DNA of 58,808 nt, from assembly GCF_000015505.1 (NCBI RefSeq), contig NC_008761.1, forward strand, positions 1 to 58,808, given 5' to 3'. The notes under the pieces are model-generated. The model was not told the origin of the DNA and searched no databases. It worked only from the letters and a program-made list of their open reading frames with translations. Of the stretch, positions 14,048-24,629 are shown one piece after another. The position numbers were made by a program, and so were the translations under genes. This stretch comes from Polaromonas naphthalenivorans CJ2. Its GTDB lineage: Bacteria; Pseudomonadota; Gammaproteobacteria; Burkholderiales; Burkholderiaceae_C. How positions within the stretch are numbered: the first letter of the stretch is position 1; each line of letters starts with the position of its first letter.

Positions 14048-15601
14048 ATGCTCGACGACATCAAAAAAACACTCTGGGCCACCGCCGACAAGCTGCGCGC
14101 CAACATGGACGCGGCCGAATACAAGCACCTTGTGCTGGGCCTGATCTTCGTCAAATACATCTCCGACACCTTTGCCGCCCGCCGCGCGGAACTCACTGCC
14201 CGCCTGACCAACCCGGCCGACGCCTACTACTACGGTGATGCCGCGCCCGAGGACATCGAGGCCGAACTCGAAGACCGCGACTACTACAAGGAAGTCAACG
14301 CCTTCTGGGTACCCGAAGCCGCCCGTTGGGAGAGCTTGCGCGCAGCCGCCAAACAGGTGGACATCGGCAAGCGCATCGACGACGCCTTGAGCCTCATCGA
14401 GGCGGAAAACCCCACGCTCAAGGGCATCCTGGACAAGCGCTACGCCCGCGCCCAGTTGCCCGACGGCAAGCTCGGCGAACTGGTGGACCTGATCTCGACC
14501 ATCGGCTTTGGCGACAACCCCTCGACCGCCCGCGACGTGCTGGGCCAGGTGTACGAGTATTTTCTCGGCATGTTCGCCAGCGCCGAAGGCAAGCGCGGCG
14601 GGCAGTTCTACACGCCAGCGAGCATCGTCAAGACACTGGTGGCCATCCTCGGCCCGCACAGCGGCAAGGTGTACGACCCGTGCTGCGGCTCGGGCGGCAT
14701 GTTCGTCCAGTCAGAGAAATTCATTGAAGCCCACGGCGGCAAGCTCGGCGACGTGTCCATCTACGGGCAGGAGGCCAACCCGACCACCTGGCGCCTGGCG
14801 GCGATGAACCTGGCCATTCGCGGCATCGACTTTAATTTGGGCAAAGAGCCGGGCGACACCTTCACCCGCAACCAGCACCCGGACCTGCGCGCCGACTTCA
14901 TCCTGGCCAACCCGCCCTTCAACATCAGCGACTGGTGGCATGGCAGCCTAATGGGCGATGCGCGCTGGGTCCATGGCGACCCGCCGCCGGGCAACGCCAA
15001 CTACGCCTGGCTGCAGCACATGCTGCACCACTTGAAGCCCACCGGCCGCGCCGGCATCGTGCTGGCCAACGGTTCCATGTCCAGCAGCCAGAACAGCGAA
15101 GGCCAGATTCGCGCCGCGATGGTCGAGGCCGATGTGGTCGAAGTCATGGTGGCGCTGCCCGGCCAGCTGTTTTTCAACACCCAGATTCCGGCGTGCCTGT
15201 GGTTCCTGGTCAAGCAGAAAACCCACCGCAAGGGTGAGGTGCTGTTCATCGACGCCCGCAAGCTCGCCACGATGATCAGCCGGGTGCAAAGCGAGTTCAC
15301 CGACGCCGTGATCGAGCGCATCGCCGCCACCGTCGCTGCATGGCGCGGTGAGGCGGACGCTGGCGAGTACCGGGACACCCTGGGCTTTTGCCGCAGCGTC
15401 AAGCTGGCCGAGATCGCCCAGCACGGCCATGTCCTCACTCCCGGCCGCTACGTGGGCGCCGAAGCGGTCGAGGACAACGACGAGGACTTCGCCACCAAGA
15501 TGCAGCAGTTGACCGAAAAGCTGGGTGAGCAGATGGCCAGGGGCGCGGAGCTGGACCTGTTGATCCGCCAGAAGCTGGGAGGGCTAGGGTATGAGTTCTG
15601 A
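14048..15601 (+). CDS. hsdM: Type I restriction-modification methyltransferase subunit
   Basis: This is a 517-residue protein with the HsdM N-terminal helical domain (residues 5-130, [32 protein letters not shown]). The N6-adenine methyltransferase domain has the SAM-binding motif [10 protein letters not shown] near residue 210 and the catalytic motif NPPFN near 289. It methylates adenine in the sequence chosen by HsdS and is part of the M2S or R2M2S complex. The gene overlaps hsdS by 11 bases. Very GC-rich codon use contrasts with the trfA/par region next door, so the cassette probably arrived separately. Confidence 0.95.
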   Translation: MLDDIKKTLWATADKLRANMDAAEYKHLVLGLIFVKYISDTFAARRAELTARLTNPADAYYYGDAAPEDIEAELEDRDYYKEVNAFWVPEAARWESLRAAAKQVDIGKRIDDALSLIEAENPTLKGILDKRYARAQLPDGKLGELVDLISTIGFGDNPSTARDVLGQVYEYFLGMFASAEGKRGGQFYTPASIVKTLVAILGPHSGKVYDPCCGSGGMFVQSEKFIEAHGGKLGDVSIYGQEANPTTWRLAAMNLAIRGIDFNLGKEPGDTFTRNQHPDLRADFILANPPFNISDWWHGSLMGDARWVHGDPPPGNANYAWLQHMLHHLKPTGRAGIVLANGSMSSSQNSEGQIRAAMVEADVVEVMVALPGQLFFNTQIPACLWFLVKQKTHRKGEVLFIDARKLATMISRVQSEFTDAVIERIAATVAAWRGEADAGEYRDTLGFCRSVKLAEIAQHGHVLTPGRYVGAEAVEDNDEDFATKMQQLTEKLGEQMARGAELDLLIRQKLGGLGYEF

Positions 15602-16838
15602 GTGGCAATTCGGAAAGCTCGGCGACTTCATTGAACTAAAACGTGGTTACGATTTACCGCAAGCGAAAAGAACTTCTGGCCCGTTTCCTCTCGTTTCATC
15701 CTCCGGTGTTAGTGACTGCCACTCCGTGCCAATGGTGCGAGGGCCAGGCGTGGTCACTGGGCGATACGGAACGATTGGGCAAGTCTATTTTGTTGAAGAT
15801 GATTTTTGGCCGCTGAACACAACCCTTTATGTTCGTGATTTCAAGGGTAATGACCCAAAGTTCATCAGCTATTTTTTGAAGACCGTTGATTTTTTCGCCT
15901 ATTCAGACAAGGCGGCAGTGCCTGGCGTAAACAGAAATCATCTTCATGAAGCTCTTGGTGCAATTCCTGATTTACCCACTCAACAGGAGATAGCGAGAAC
16001 GCTCGGTGTCCTGGACGACCGCATCGCCCTGCTGCGCGAAACCAATGCCACGCTCGAAGCCATCGCTCAGGCGCTGTTCAAGTCGTGGTTTGTCGATTTC
16101 GACCCGGTGCGCGCCAGGATGGAAGGCCGCGCCCCCGAAGGCATGGACGAGGCCACGGCGGCGCTGTTTCCGGATGGGTTCGAGGATTCGGAGCTGGGAT
16201 TGGTGCCGAAGGGGTGGGCGACACGCACTATGGCGGATATATCAACCGTGGGGATTGGAAAGACACCTCCTCGCAAGGAACAACATTGGTTCAGCGAAGA
16301 CCCAAGCGATGTTCGATGGGTTTCCATTCGCGATATGGGCGCTGTTGGGGTTTACGCCGCAGTGACCAGCGAGTTTCTGAAGAAAGAGGCCATTGAAAAG
16401 TTCAACATCCGACGAGTGCCTGACAACACGGTATTGATGAGCTTCAAGATGACCATTGGCCGCGTGGCAATTACCGATGGCGAAATGACAACCAACGAAG
16501 CCATTGCCCACTTCAAACTGGCCCCGGATGCACAGTTGAGCACAGAGTACATCTATCTGCATTTGAAACAGTTCGACTTCTCCACTTTGAGCAGCACATC
16601 CTCGATTGCAGATGCCGTCAACTCCAAGACCGTGCGCGAAATTCCAATACTAATGCCGAGCCTTGAAGGCTTGACTGCATTCCAAAGCCAAGTCGCAGCG
16701 CTCTTTGCGAAACTGAAAAATACAGAACAGCACGCCCAAACCCTCGTCACACTGCGCGACACCCTGCTCCCACGCCTGATCTCGGGCCAGCTGCGCCTGC
16801 CCGAAGCCGAGGCGCTGCTCGAAGAAGCCTGCGCATGA
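15591..16838 (+). CDS. hsdS: Type I restriction-modification specificity subunit
   Basis: This 415-residue protein has two target-recognition domains, residues 1-150 and 210-370. Each is followed by a conserved helical spacer ([49 protein letters not shown] and [30 protein letters not shown]). Each recognition domain reads one half of a bipartite DNA target. Both domains are more AT-rich than the spacers and than hsdM, the usual mark of domain exchange. It overlaps hsdM by 11 bases and the next gene by four. The target sequence cannot be read from the protein. Confidence 0.94.
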   Translation: MSSEWQFGKLGDFIELKRGYDLPQAKRTSGPFPLVSSSGVSDCHSVPMVRGPGVVTGRYGTIGQVYFVEDDFWPLNTTLYVRDFKGNDPKFISYFLKTVDFFAYSDKAAVPGVNRNHLHEALGAIPDLPTQQEIARTLGVLDDRIALLRETNATLEAIAQALFKSWFVDFDPVRARMEGRAPEGMDEATAALFPDGFEDSELGLVPKGWATRTMADISTVGIGKTPPRKEQHWFSEDPSDVRWVSIRDMGAVGVYAAVTSEFLKKEAIEKFNIRRVPDNTVLMSFKMTIGRVAITDGEMTTNEAIAHFKLAPDAQLSTEYIYLHLKQFDFSTLSSTSSIADAVNSKTVREIPILMPSLEGLTAFQSQVAALFAKLKNTEQHAQTLVTLRDTLLPRLISGQLRLPEAEALLEEACA

Positions 16839-17920
16839 AGCCCGCCAGCAACACCCCGCTCTCTCTGCCCGAGGGCTACGCCGACTGGCTGGCCCAGCTC
16901 AAGGGCCAGATTGTCCAAGCCCGGCAACGCGCCGCGCTCGCGGTCAATGCCGAGCTGGTGCAGCTCTACGGCCGCATCGGGCGCGACATCCTGCAGCGCC
17001 AACAAACGCAAGGCTGGGGCACCAAGGTCATTGACCGGCTGGCCCGTGACCTGAAGGACGGTTTTCCCGACATGCGCGGCTGGTCGCCGAGCAACCTCAA
17101 GTACATGCGGTTTTTTGCCCAGCATTGCCCGGACGGCCAATTTGGTCAGCAGCCTGCTGACCAATTGCCGTGGTTCCATGTCGTGACGCTGCTGACCCAG
17201 CTGGACAACGCCGCCGACCGCGAGTGGTATGCGGCCCAGACAGTCCAGCACGGCTGGTCGCGCACCACGCTCGCCCTGCACATCAAGAACCGGCTGCAGC
17301 AGCGTCAGGGCGGCGCGGTGACCAACTTTCAGGCCCGCCTGCCCGCTGCCGAGTCGGCGCTGGCCCGCGAAACGCTCAAGGATCCATACCTGTTCGACTT
17401 CCTGGGCCTGGGCGACGATGCGCACGAGCGAGAAATAGAAAACGGCCTGATTCGCCACATCACGCGCTTCCTGCTGGAGTTGGGCGCCGGCTTTGCCTTC
17501 GTGGGCCGGCAGTTCCGGCTGGAAGTGGCCGGTGACGAGTTCTTCATCGACCTCCTTTTTTATCACACGCGCCTGAAATGCTACGTGGTGGTCGAACTCA
17601 AGGCGACGGCCTTCAAGCCCGAGCACGCCGGCCAGCTCAATTTTTACCTGGCGGCGGTCGATGCGCAGGTGAAGGCGCCAGATGACAAGCCAACCATCGG
17701 CCTGCTGCTGTGCAAGCAGCAAAACCGGCTGGTGGCCGAATATGCGCTCTCGGGCATCGACAAGCCCATCGGCGTGGCCGAGTACCAGCTGCTGCGCGAC
17801 CTGCCGGCCACCCTGGAGCAGAGCCTGCCCAGCATTGCCGACATTGAAGCGGAGTTGTCGAGCGACGTGGGCGCATTGCAAGCCCTGGACGCACCGGATG
17901 AGCCCAGTGACCAGCCTTAA
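16835..17920 (+). CDS. YhcG/DUF1016-type PD-(D/E)XK nuclease
   Basis: This is a 361-residue protein. The N-terminal half is the YhcG helical domain (WGTKVIDRLARDLKDGFPDMRGWSPSNLKYMRFFA). The C-terminal half is a PDDEXK nuclease fold, with FRLEVAGDEFFIDLLFYHTRLKCYVVVELKAT giving the Asp and Glu-x-Lys residues near positions 238 and 253. Family members are often inserted in type I restriction loci, and their exact role there is unsettled. The start overlaps the hsdS stop (ATGA), so it is part of the operon. It may act as an accessory nuclease or in DNA rejoining; that is inference from context. Confidence 0.9.
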   Translation: MKPASNTPLSLPEGYADWLAQLKGQIVQARQRAALAVNAELVQLYGRIGRDILQRQQTQGWGTKVIDRLARDLKDGFPDMRGWSPSNLKYMRFFAQHCPDGQFGQQPADQLPWFHVVTLLTQLDNAADREWYAAQTVQHGWSRTTLALHIKNRLQQRQGGAVTNFQARLPAAESALARETLKDPYLFDFLGLGDDAHEREIENGLIRHITRFLLELGAGFAFVGRQFRLEVAGDEFFIDLLFYHTRLKCYVVVELKATAFKPEHAGQLNFYLAAVDAQVKAPDDKPTIGLLLCKQQNRLVAEYALSGIDKPIGVAEYQLLRDLPATLEQSLPSIADIEAELSSDVGALQALDAPDEPSDQP

Positions 17921-18021
17921 GAGAAGACCCACTTGAACAAGAACAAGAAACAACCCTCGCGCCCGATCGTGGGCCAGCTGCGCCCGCCCCATACCGACCC
18001 CTCCACCCTGGAATGTGCCGC

Positions 18022-18414
18022 ATGAAAACCCTGAAACGCTTCTCTGCAGCGCTCGCCATCGCCGCTGCATCCCATGCCGCCAGTGCCCACGAAACCGGGC
18101 TGAGCAAACAGCACGCAGCCTGCATGGACAAGTCCGGCGGCGTGACGATGGGCATGATCGAATGCATCACTGCGGAAAACCACCGGCAGGATGCCCTGCT
18201 CAACAAAGCCTACAAGGCCCTCATGGCCGAGCTGCCGCCCCCGCGCAAGACACAGCTGCAGGAAGCTCAACGGGCCTGGATCAAATACCGCGACGCCAAC
18301 TGCGCCTTCTACGATGACCCGGACGGTGGAACGCTGGCCCGCGTCAACGCCAACTCCTGCATGATGGCCGCCACGGCCGACCGTGCCCGCGAGCTTGAAA
18401 GTTTCAGGCAGTGA
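18022..18414 (+). CDS. Secreted LprI-like (DUF1311) protein
   Basis: This 130-residue protein starts at ATG 18022 with a clear signal peptide (MKTLKRFSAALAIAAASHAASAH, cleaved about residue 22). The LprI/DUF1311 domain follows: four Cys (in ACMDKSGG, MIECITAE, NCAFYDD and SCMMAATA) and the motif LLNKAYKALMAELPPPRKTQLQEAQRAWIKYRD. Members include a mycobacterial lysozyme inhibitor. Here it would act in the periplasm. Its place between a restriction-associated nuclease and hsdR is odd and suggests a passenger that does not take part in DNA restriction. Confidence 0.88.
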   Translation: MKTLKRFSAALAIAAASHAASAHETGLSKQHAACMDKSGGVTMGMIECITAENHRQDALLNKAYKALMAELPPPRKTQLQEAQRAWIKYRDANCAFYDDPDGGTLARVNANSCMMAATADRARELESFRQ

Positions 18415-18430
18415 CCGGAACTCGAACGGC

Positions 18431-19348
18431 ATGAAACCCACGCTCAGCACAGGCGGACACTTGCCCAACGCCGGAACCGGCTTGGAAAATGGGTTCGAGA
18501 TCCCGACTCCCATCTCCATGGTGCCGCTGACCGACCCTGTCGCCAGGCGGGCGGGAAGGCTGCTTTCGATGGTCCACGAGTTGCACAAGGCAGGGTATCA
18601 GCGCCTGCGCATTTGCGCTGGATATTCACCCGATAACGCTGAGTGGCGCTGCCATCTGCTCACGACAAACAACATGCGCGGCGATGGATGGACCCCCGTC
18701 TCGACGGCTACCGCTCACGAATATTCGTCGATCAATGCGAGCCGTTATTTCGGGTGGGACGACGCGCAAACCGACGATGCCCGCCGACTCGCTGCCAAAT
18801 TCATCGACCGGTTTCCTGAAACGGCTCAAGCAGCTGTAGGAGATGACTGGACCTACGCCGGGTGGTTCATATTGATTCTCGGGCGCGCTGAAAACGGCCG
18901 GCTCCCGGCCTTCTATGGGGGTCTTGATTTCGAGCCGCCGGCGCCCGCCACCCCACTTCCTCCTGGTCTTGAAATGTCGGAACGTATAAACGATGGTGAG
19001 GCCGAACAGAAAATCATCGCCCACGAAGATTTGACACTGGCTGACCTGCCACCCCGAAACGCAAATTACGAGCGTCTCTGGCCGTTCTGCTTGTCGTTCG
19101 ACGGTTATCGCGGAGGTCTCCGCTCGGTCGAGGACTGCGAAAGCATCGCCAGCCTGACCGAGCGCATGGGTTTAAAAAATGCCACGCTGGAAAGACTGCG
19201 GGTAACAGCGTTTATTCGGCAGCGGGCCATCAAGTGGGGCGACCCGTTGCCCCCCTCCGAGAATCTTCTCAACGCCATCCGCGAAGTGGTTGAGGAAATA
19301 AGACAGCGGCTCGATCCCGCTCTTCACCGCCCCAATAAGTTGACATGA
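18431..19348 (+). CDS. Unknown protein translationally coupled to hsdR
   Basis: This is a 305-residue protein from ATG 18431. No signal peptide, membrane segment or catalytic motif was recognised. Residues 40-170 contain several Trp and Tyr in a mixed alpha/beta pattern ([63 protein letters not shown]). The C-terminal 80 residues are helical. Its stop overlaps the hsdR start by four bases. Being coupled to a restriction subunit, it could be an accessory or control protein of the system, but that is only position-based. Confidence 0.7.
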   Translation: MKPTLSTGGHLPNAGTGLENGFEIPTPISMVPLTDPVARRAGRLLSMVHELHKAGYQRLRICAGYSPDNAEWRCHLLTTNNMRGDGWTPVSTATAHEYSSINASRYFGWDDAQTDDARRLAAKFIDRFPETAQAAVGDDWTYAGWFILILGRAENGRLPAFYGGLDFEPPAPATPLPPGLEMSERINDGEAEQKIIAHEDLTLADLPPRNANYERLWPFCLSFDGYRGGLRSVEDCESIASLTERMGLKNATLERLRVTAFIRQRAIKWGDPLPPSENLLNAIREVVEEIRQRLDPALHRPNKLT

Positions 19349-22300
19349 CCGAAGACCAACTCGAACAAGAAACCCTGGCCTGGCTTCAGGACGTGGGCTA
19401 CACCTGCCACTGCGGCTACGACATCGCGCCTGACGGTCCTGCGCCCGAGCGCAGCAGTTTCAGCCAGGCGCTGCTGCCCTTCCGGCTGCGCGAGGCCATC
19501 CACAAGCTCAATCCCGGCATCCCGACCCCTGCCCGCGAAGACGCCTTCAAGCAGGTTCTTGACTTGGGCATCCCGGCGCTGCTGAGCGCCAACCGGCATT
19601 TCCACAAGCTGCTGGTGGGCGGCGTGCCCGTGGAGTACCAGAAAGACGGCCAGACCCGGGGCGACTTCGTGCGCCTGATCGACTGGGCGCAGCCGGCGCG
19701 CAACGAGTTTCTGGCGGTCAACCAGTTTTCCCTCAAAGGTGCGCACCACACGCGCCGCCCCGACATCATCCTGTTCGTCAACGGCCTGCCCTTGGTGCTG
19801 CTCGAACTCAAGAATCCCGCCGACCTCAACGCCAATGTGTGGAAAGCCTACGACCAGATCCAGACCTACAAGGCGCAGATCCCGGGCGTGTTCGAGTACA
19901 ACGAAGTGCTGGTGATTTCGGACGGCACCGAGGCGCTGCTGGGGTCCTTGTCTAGCAGCAGCGAGCGCTTCATGGCCTGGCGCACGATTGACGGCCAGGC
20001 GCTGGACCCGCTGGGCCAATTCAACGAGCTGCAGACCCTGGTGCGCGGCGTGCTGGCCCCGGCGTACCTGCTGGACTACCTGCGCTACTTCGTGCTGTTC
20101 GAGGACGACGGCCAGCTGGCCAAGAAAATCGCCGGCTACCACCAGTTCCATGCGGTCCGCTCGGCCATTACCCAGGTCGTGACCGCCTCTCGCCCCGGCG
20201 GCACCCACAAGGGCGGCGTGGTCTGGCACACCCAGGGCAGTGGCAAGAGCATCACCATGACCTGCTTTGCTGCTCGCGTGATGCAGGAGCCGGCGATGGA
20301 GAACCCCACCATCGTGGTGATTACCGACCGCAACGACCTGGACGGCCAGCTCTTTGGCGTGTTCAGCCTGGCCCAGGATCTGCTGCGCGAGCAGCCGGTG
20401 CAGGTCAGCACGCGGCAGGATCTGCGGACCAGGCTGGCGAACCGGCCCTCGGGCGGCATCGTGTTCGCCACCATCCAGAAATTCATGCCGGGCGAGGATG
20501 AGGACACCTTCCCTACCCTGTCCGAGCGCCACAACATCGTGGTGATTGCCGACGAGGCGCACCGCACCCAGTACGGCTTCGAGGCCAAGCTCAAGGGCAA
20601 GCCCGGACACGAGACCTACCAGGTCGGCTACGCCCAGCACCTGCGCGACGCGCTGCCCAACGCCACCTTCGTGGCCTTCACCGGCACCCCGGTCAGCAGT
20701 GAAGATCGCGACACGCGCGCCGTGTTCGGCGACTACATCTCGGTCTATGACATGCAGCAGGCCAAGGAGGACGGCGCCACGGTCGCCATCTACTACGAGT
20801 CGCGCCTGGCCAAGTTGAAGCTCAAGGAAGAAGATTTTTCGCTGATCGACGAGGAGGTCGATGAGCTGGCCGAAGACGAGGAGGAAAGCACCCAGGCCAA
20901 GCTCAAAAGCCGCTGGGCTGCCCTGGAGAAGGTGGTCGGCGCTGAACCGCGCGTGGCCAGCGTGGCGGCCGACCTCGTGGCGCATTTCGAGGAGCGCAAC
21001 AAGGCCCAGAGCGGCAAGGCCATGACGGTGGCCATGAGCCGCGACATCTGCGTGCATCTGTACAACGAGATCGTCAAGCTGCGCCCGGACTGGCACGACC
21101 CGGATCCAGAAAAGGGCGCCATCAAGATCGTGATGACCGGGTCCAGCAGCGACAAGGCGCTGCTGCGCCCGCACATCTACAGCGCCCAGGTCAAGAAACG
21201 CCTGGAAAAGCGCTTCAAGGATCCGGCCGACCCGCTGCGCCTGGTCATCGTGCGCGACATGTGGCTCACCGGCTTTGACGCGCCGTGCGTGCATACCCTC
21301 TACGTGGACAAGCCCATGAAGGGCCACAACCTGATGCAGGCGATTGCCCGGGTCAACCGCGTGTTCAAGGACAAGCAGGGCGGCCTGGTGGTGGACTACA
21401 TCGGCATCGGCAATGAACTCAAAGCCGCCATGAAGGAATACACCCAGAGCAAAGGCCGGGGTCGGCCCACGGTGGACGCGCATGAAGCGTATAGCGTGCT
21501 GGCCGAAAAACTCGACATCCTGCAAACGATGCTGCACGGCTACGACTACAGCGGTTTTCTGACCGGCGGCCACAAGGCGCTGGCCGGCGCCGCCAACCAT
21601 GTGCTGGGCGCCCAGGACGGCAAGAAGCGCTTTGCCGACACGGCCCTACAGATGAGCAAGGCGTTCAGCCTGTGCTGCACGCTGGACGAGGCCAAGGCGG
21701 TGCGCGAGGAGGTGGCCTTTTTGCAGGGCGTCAAGGTCATCCTGACCAAAAAGGATTTGAGCGCGCAAAAGAAGACCGACGAGCAGCGCGACCTGGCCAT
21801 CCGGCAGATCATCAACTCGGCCGTGGTGTCGGACAGCGTGGTGGACATTTTCGATGCCGTCGGGCTGGACAAGCCCAACATCGGACTGCTGTCCGACGAG
21901 TTCCTGGCGCAGGTGAAAAACCTGCCGGAGAAGAACCTGGCGGTGGAATTGCTGGAGCGGCTGCTGGAGGGCGAGATCAAGAGCCGGTTTGCCAGCAACG
22001 TGGTGCAGGAGAAGAAGTTTTCCGAGCTGCTTGCCGGTGTCATCAAGCGCTACCAGAATCGCTCCATCGAGACCGCCCAGGTCATGGAGGAGCTGGTGGC
22101 GATGGCCAGGAAGTTTCAGGAGGCGGCCAACCGAGGCGAAGCACTGGGCCTCACCGAGGACGAGATCAAGTTTTATGACGCGCTGGCCACCAACGAATCG
22201 GCCGTGCGGGAACTGACCGATGAAACCCTCAAGAAGATCGCCCATGAGCTGACCGAGAACCTGCGCCAAAACCTCAGCGTGGACTGGTCGGAGCGCGAGA

Positions 22301-22434
22301 GCGTGCGCGCCAGGCTGCGCCTGATGGTCAGGCGCATCCTGCGCAAATACAAGTACCCGCCCGACCTGCAGGATGCGGCGGTGGAACTGGTGCTGCAGCA
22401 GGCGCAGGCGCTAGGAACCGTATGGATGATCTAG
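19345..22434 (+). CDS. hsdR: Type I restriction endonuclease subunit R
   Basis: This is a 1,029-residue protein. An N-terminal PD-(D/E)XK nuclease domain ([24 protein letters not shown], residues about 137-160) is followed by a superfamily 2 translocase. Walker A is [11 protein letters not shown] near residue 295, the DEAH box is [12 protein letters not shown] near 400, and motif III is [11 protein letters not shown] near 446. A motif VI-like [11 protein letters not shown] lies near 670, and the C-terminal helical domain would dock on HsdM. It translocates DNA from unmodified sites and cuts at a distance. Length and motifs are complete, so the locus hsdM-hsdS-x-x-x-hsdR looks functional. Confidence 0.95.
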   Translation: MTEDQLEQETLAWLQDVGYTCHCGYDIAPDGPAPERSSFSQALLPFRLREAIHKLNPGIPTPAREDAFKQVLDLGIPALLSANRHFHKLLVGGVPVEYQKDGQTRGDFVRLIDWAQPARNEFLAVNQFSLKGAHHTRRPDIILFVNGLPLVLLELKNPADLNANVWKAYDQIQTYKAQIPGVFEYNEVLVISDGTEALLGSLSSSSERFMAWRTIDGQALDPLGQFNELQTLVRGVLAPAYLLDYLRYFVLFEDDGQLAKKIAGYHQFHAVRSAITQVVTASRPGGTHKGGVVWHTQGSGKSITMTCFAARVMQEPAMENPTIVVITDRNDLDGQLFGVFSLAQDLLREQPVQVSTRQDLRTRLANRPSGGIVFATIQKFMPGEDEDTFPTLSERHNIVVIADEAHRTQYGFEAKLKGKPGHETYQVGYAQHLRDALPNATFVAFTGTPVSSEDRDTRAVFGDYISVYDMQQAKEDGATVAIYYESRLAKLKLKEEDFSLIDEEVDELAEDEEESTQAKLKSRWAALEKVVGAEPRVASVAADLVAHFEERNKAQSGKAMTVAMSRDICVHLYNEIVKLRPDWHDPDPEKGAIKIVMTGSSSDKALLRPHIYSAQVKKRLEKRFKDPADPLRLVIVRDMWLTGFDAPCVHTLYVDKPMKGHNLMQAIARVNRVFKDKQGGLVVDYIGIGNELKAAMKEYTQSKGRGRPTVDAHEAYSVLAEKLDILQTMLHGYDYSGFLTGGHKALAGAANHVLGAQDGKKRFADTALQMSKAFSLCCTLDEAKAVREEVAFLQGVKVILTKKDLSAQKKTDEQRDLAIRQIINSAVVSDSVVDIFDAVGLDKPNIGLLSDEFLAQVKNLPEKNLAVELLERLLEGEIKSRFASNVVQEKKFSELLAGVIKRYQNRSIETAQVMEELVAMARKFQEAANRGEALGLTEDEIKFYDALATNESAVRELTDETLKKIAHELTENLRQNLSVDWSERESVRARLRLMVRRILRKYKYPPDLQDAAVELVLQQAQALGTVWMI

Positions 22435-22590
22435 AGGTCGTCTTATACGGACGCCCCCCAGAAAGCAAGTGTTAGCAGCATGAAGCTTCAACGGAGTTGC
22501 AGTCTTATATACGGGTCTGTTTACGCAGACGTTTTGTCCTGCTGGTCCTGATGGCATTCGCGGAAAAGGCCGGAAATGCCGAAAAGCAGT

Positions 22591-23646
22591 TCAATTTTCA
22601 AGATTTTTAGCCTTTTCCAGAGATTGCAAAAGCCCTGAAAATGCCTTGAAGTCACTGGCGTAATCAGCACTGGATAAAATTCGACGCCACTCAGCCGGAT
22701 CCTTCGCTACGTGCGAAGAGGGTTCCACAAAATCATCAGGGTGCCACTGAATTGCTCCTGATGATCTGAAAATCGTCGGGAGCAAAATCTTGCCTTCGCT
22801 CAACGAGGCGAAAGTCTTCGGATCGAGCGTGAGGCCTGAAACACGGATATCAAGGGATGGCAGCCGCGCAAGATGGGTGGCAAAATACACCACGATTTTG
22901 ATGTGTTCACGGCAACGCCAGTAGTTCCAACGGCCGACATCCCACGCTTCGAAAGTTTCATACTCTTCTTGTGGCCCAGCCCGGTGCCACGTCCGCACCA
23001 CAGGATAGAACTCAGGCTCAGCCGCGTTTGGCCTTGACGCTTCATAGGTCTTAGCGCTGTCATTTTCGTATTCAAACCCTGCTCTACGCACAAGGCAAAA
23101 ATTTACCGAATCAGCACCTTGCGACAACTCAACCAAGCGATGCGCACCGGCAATCTGAGATTTGTACCAAGTGCCATGACGAAACGGAATCGCATTGTCA
23201 CTGGAACCGGCAAGCCACTCGTAAGAAACGCCGAAGTGGTTGGATATCCACTCGATATTCTGAACTGTGAGCTTTTCCAGTAAAACAGCTGGAGCGCTCA
23301 TATCACCCGCAGTGATGCGCAGTTCGCGCAAGACTTCAGCTGCGGCCGGTAAAGAAAGGCCATGCTCCTTAAGCAAGAGATAAAACCGGCTCGTAATGCC
23401 CTCGCTGGAATAAGCAACGGCTTCGATCTGCGATGCTGCGACTGAGTCGAGAATGCTTCCAGACAGTCCAGCCATAGATGCGCCTAAAGCAGTGGCCTGA
23501 GCCTCCAAAAAAGCGCGCGTTTGCGAACGCACCACAACGGGAAACCTATAGGTTGCATCGTCAGTGTTGGCACTGTTTTGCAGCGCCTGGTGGGTCGCTT
23601 GCGAGGTCAAGCGGTACAAAATATCTCGGAAGTTAGGTAGTTGCAT
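22591..23646 (-). CDS. Unknown 351-residue protein behind a palindromic operator
   Basis: The start is ATG 23646. Residues 45-75 (TRAFLEAQATALGASMAGLSGSILDSVA) and 85-160 are helical; VLRELRITAGDMSAPAVLLEKLTVQNIEWISNHFGVSYEWLAG looks like a helix-turn-helix-type region of phage or plasmid regulators. The rest is a mixed domain with many aromatic residues and no recognised motif. The promoter region holds a 35-base perfect palindrome only 24 bases upstream, so the gene is probably tightly regulated, perhaps by its own product. Codon use is less GC-rich than the preceding restriction genes. It could be a regulator with a ligand or peptide-binding C-terminus. Confidence 0.65.
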   Translation of the reverse strand: MQLPNFRDILYRLTSQATHQALQNSANTDDATYRFPVVVRSQTRAFLEAQATALGASMAGLSGSILDSVAASQIEAVAYSSEGITSRFYLLLKEHGLSLPAAAEVLRELRITAGDMSAPAVLLEKLTVQNIEWISNHFGVSYEWLAGSSDNAIPFRHGTWYKSQIAGAHRLVELSQGADSVNFCLVRRAGFEYENDSAKTYEASRPNAAEPEFYPVVRTWHRAGPQEEYETFEAWDVGRWNYWRCREHIKIVVYFATHLARLPSLDIRVSGLTLDPKTFASLSEGKILLPTIFRSSGAIQWHPDDFVEPSSHVAKDPAEWRRILSSADYASDFKAFSGLLQSLEKAKNLEN

Positions 23647-23669
23647 GGGTTAAATTGAATCAATTAAAA

Positions 23670-23704
23670 AAACAGATGTGATTCATTATGAATCACATCT
23701 GTTT
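23670..23704. promoter_or_regulatory. 35-bp perfect palindrome, probable operator
   Basis: Arms of 17 bases (AAACAGATGTGATTCAT and its exact complement) surround a single central base. The site lies 24 bases upstream of the start at 23646 and 65 bases after the stop at 23770. Its outer end is not followed by a T-run clean enough for a terminator, and its length and perfection favour dimer or tetramer repressor binding. Confidence 0.75.
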
Positions 23705-23769
23705 GATCCACCCATTTTCTTGTGATTTTCGAACTTGAGTTGTTTGGAAGCAACCAGCGTCAAGGACGG

Positions 23770-24048
23770 TTACACAGTGATCGAATGAGTCCACGATGGC
23801 AGTCTTTGTTTTGAAAGATAGTCCACAAGGTTCTTCGTTCCATAGAACGTCAGGCGCCCTTGTCTCATGAAAGCAAGTGCAGATTGATCAATCTTGTATC
23901 CAGCCAATTGGGTCTTGTTCGTCAGATCGGCAAGTACCTGCGCATTGGCGGAATCTGATCCAGATGTCGAGTTTGCTTCGAAGACCGCAAAATTGATCCA
24001 TCCGCCCGAGGTTGATCGTTCTCGGATGTGGGCGAAATTTATTTTCAT
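23770..24048 (-). CDS. Small unknown protein
   Basis: The 92-residue product starts at ATG 24048 behind aaggagtt, an excellent ribosome binding site. It has a mixed alpha/beta composition (INFAHIRERSTSGGWINFAVFEANS, ALAFMRQGRLTFYGTKNLVDYL). No family was recognised. It lies in a row of minus-strand genes with 24090-24344 upstream (42-base gap) and 22591-23646 downstream. These could form one accessory unit, although the long palindrome separates the last gene. Confidence 0.65.
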   Translation of the reverse strand: MKINFAHIRERSTSGGWINFAVFEANSTSGSDSANAQVLADLTNKTQLAGYKIDQSALAFMRQGRLTFYGTKNLVDYLSKQRLPSWTHSITV

Positions 24049-24089
24049 TCCTAACTCCTTATGCCTTGATGTTTAAATAACTCAAAATT

Positions 24090-24344
24090 TCAGTTTGAAC
24101 CGAGCTTGCGCTTCACTTCCTCGATAACCTTCTCGCAGCAGCCTGTTACCTCAAAATTGAGTTTGTCCAGGCTGCGCCCTTTGCCCAACAGCTTGGGCGC
24201 TTGGCCATGGTCCGGGCATCGGCAGGAACCGACCTTCTTGCGGAGCCCATCCTGGACAGCAGACAACATGGCTCCTTCCAGTGCATCGCGCATGTTGCGG
24301 GGATCGACACGTCGCCCCCCGATTTCAAACTTGATATCAATCAT
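24090..24344 (-). CDS. Small cysteine-containing protein, unknown function
   Basis: The 84-residue product starts at ATG 24344 behind aagga. It contains CRCPDHG near residue 42 and a GCCEKVIEEVKRKLG segment near the end, so four Cys and a His could bind a metal. The N-terminus (IDIKFEIGGRRVDPRNMRDALEGAMLSAVQDGLRKKV) is a strand-helix pattern. No catalytic motif. It follows a terminator and probably has its own promoter. Confidence 0.65.
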   Translation of the reverse strand: MIDIKFEIGGRRVDPRNMRDALEGAMLSAVQDGLRKKVGSCRCPDHGQAPKLLGKGRSLDKLNFEVTGCCEKVIEEVKRKLGSN

Positions 24345-24368
24345 CTGATTTCCTTGTGTTGATGGAAT

Positions 24369-24394
24369 AAACAGGCCTCAGTGGAGGCCTGTTT
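24369..24394. terminator. Bidirectional intrinsic terminator
   Basis: Arms aaacaggcctc (24369-24379) and gaggcctgttt (24384-24394) flank a 4-base loop. T-rich tails exist on both strands. It ends the DUF2188 gene on the minus strand and separates it from the gene at 24344. Confidence 0.8.
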
Positions 24395-24401
24395 TCTTGT
24401 C

Positions 24402-24629
24402 TCAGCCTTTGGGAGGAAAGGGGTCGTGACCGTGGCTGTCCTTGGACTGGATCTGACCATCACGGCCATGGATCACCAGTTCGGTACCTTGGTTTTGGGA
24501 AATTTCCCGTCCACGTTGAACGGCGTCGGTTTTTCGGTCAAAAGTCTCTGTCGCCCGTTCAGCTCCCGCGCCACGAACGGCCCATCCGTCCTGATGCGGC
24601 ACGACATGCTGATTGCGTTTGGTGCTTGC
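24402..24629 (-). CDS. DUF2188 protein, 5' end cut by an IS21-family insertion
   Basis: The reading frame codes HVVPHQDGWAVRGAGAERATETFDRKTDAVQRGREISQNQGTELVIHGRDGQIQSKDSHGHDPFPPKG. This is a complete DUF2188 domain with its usual PFPPKG ending. DUF2188 proteins are small and uncharacterised. The frame runs upstream without a good start codon until it meets the IS tip at 24631, so the natural start has probably been removed by the insertion. A GTG inside the domain could still give a shorter product. Confidence 0.75.
   Translation of the reverse strand, partial: ASTKRNQHVVPHQDGWAVRGAGAERATETFDRKTDAVQRGREISQNQGTELVIHGRDGQIQSKDSHGHDPFPPKG

Noticed and set aside
16553..18070. 505-codon minus-strand frame
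   Set aside because: Antisense to the end of hsdS and the YhcG nuclease; composition typical of a shadow frame.
19324..21600. 758-codon minus-strand frame
   Set aside because: Antisense to hsdR; His/Val/Gly/Gln-rich shadow without motifs, while hsdR has every expected motif in the other strand.
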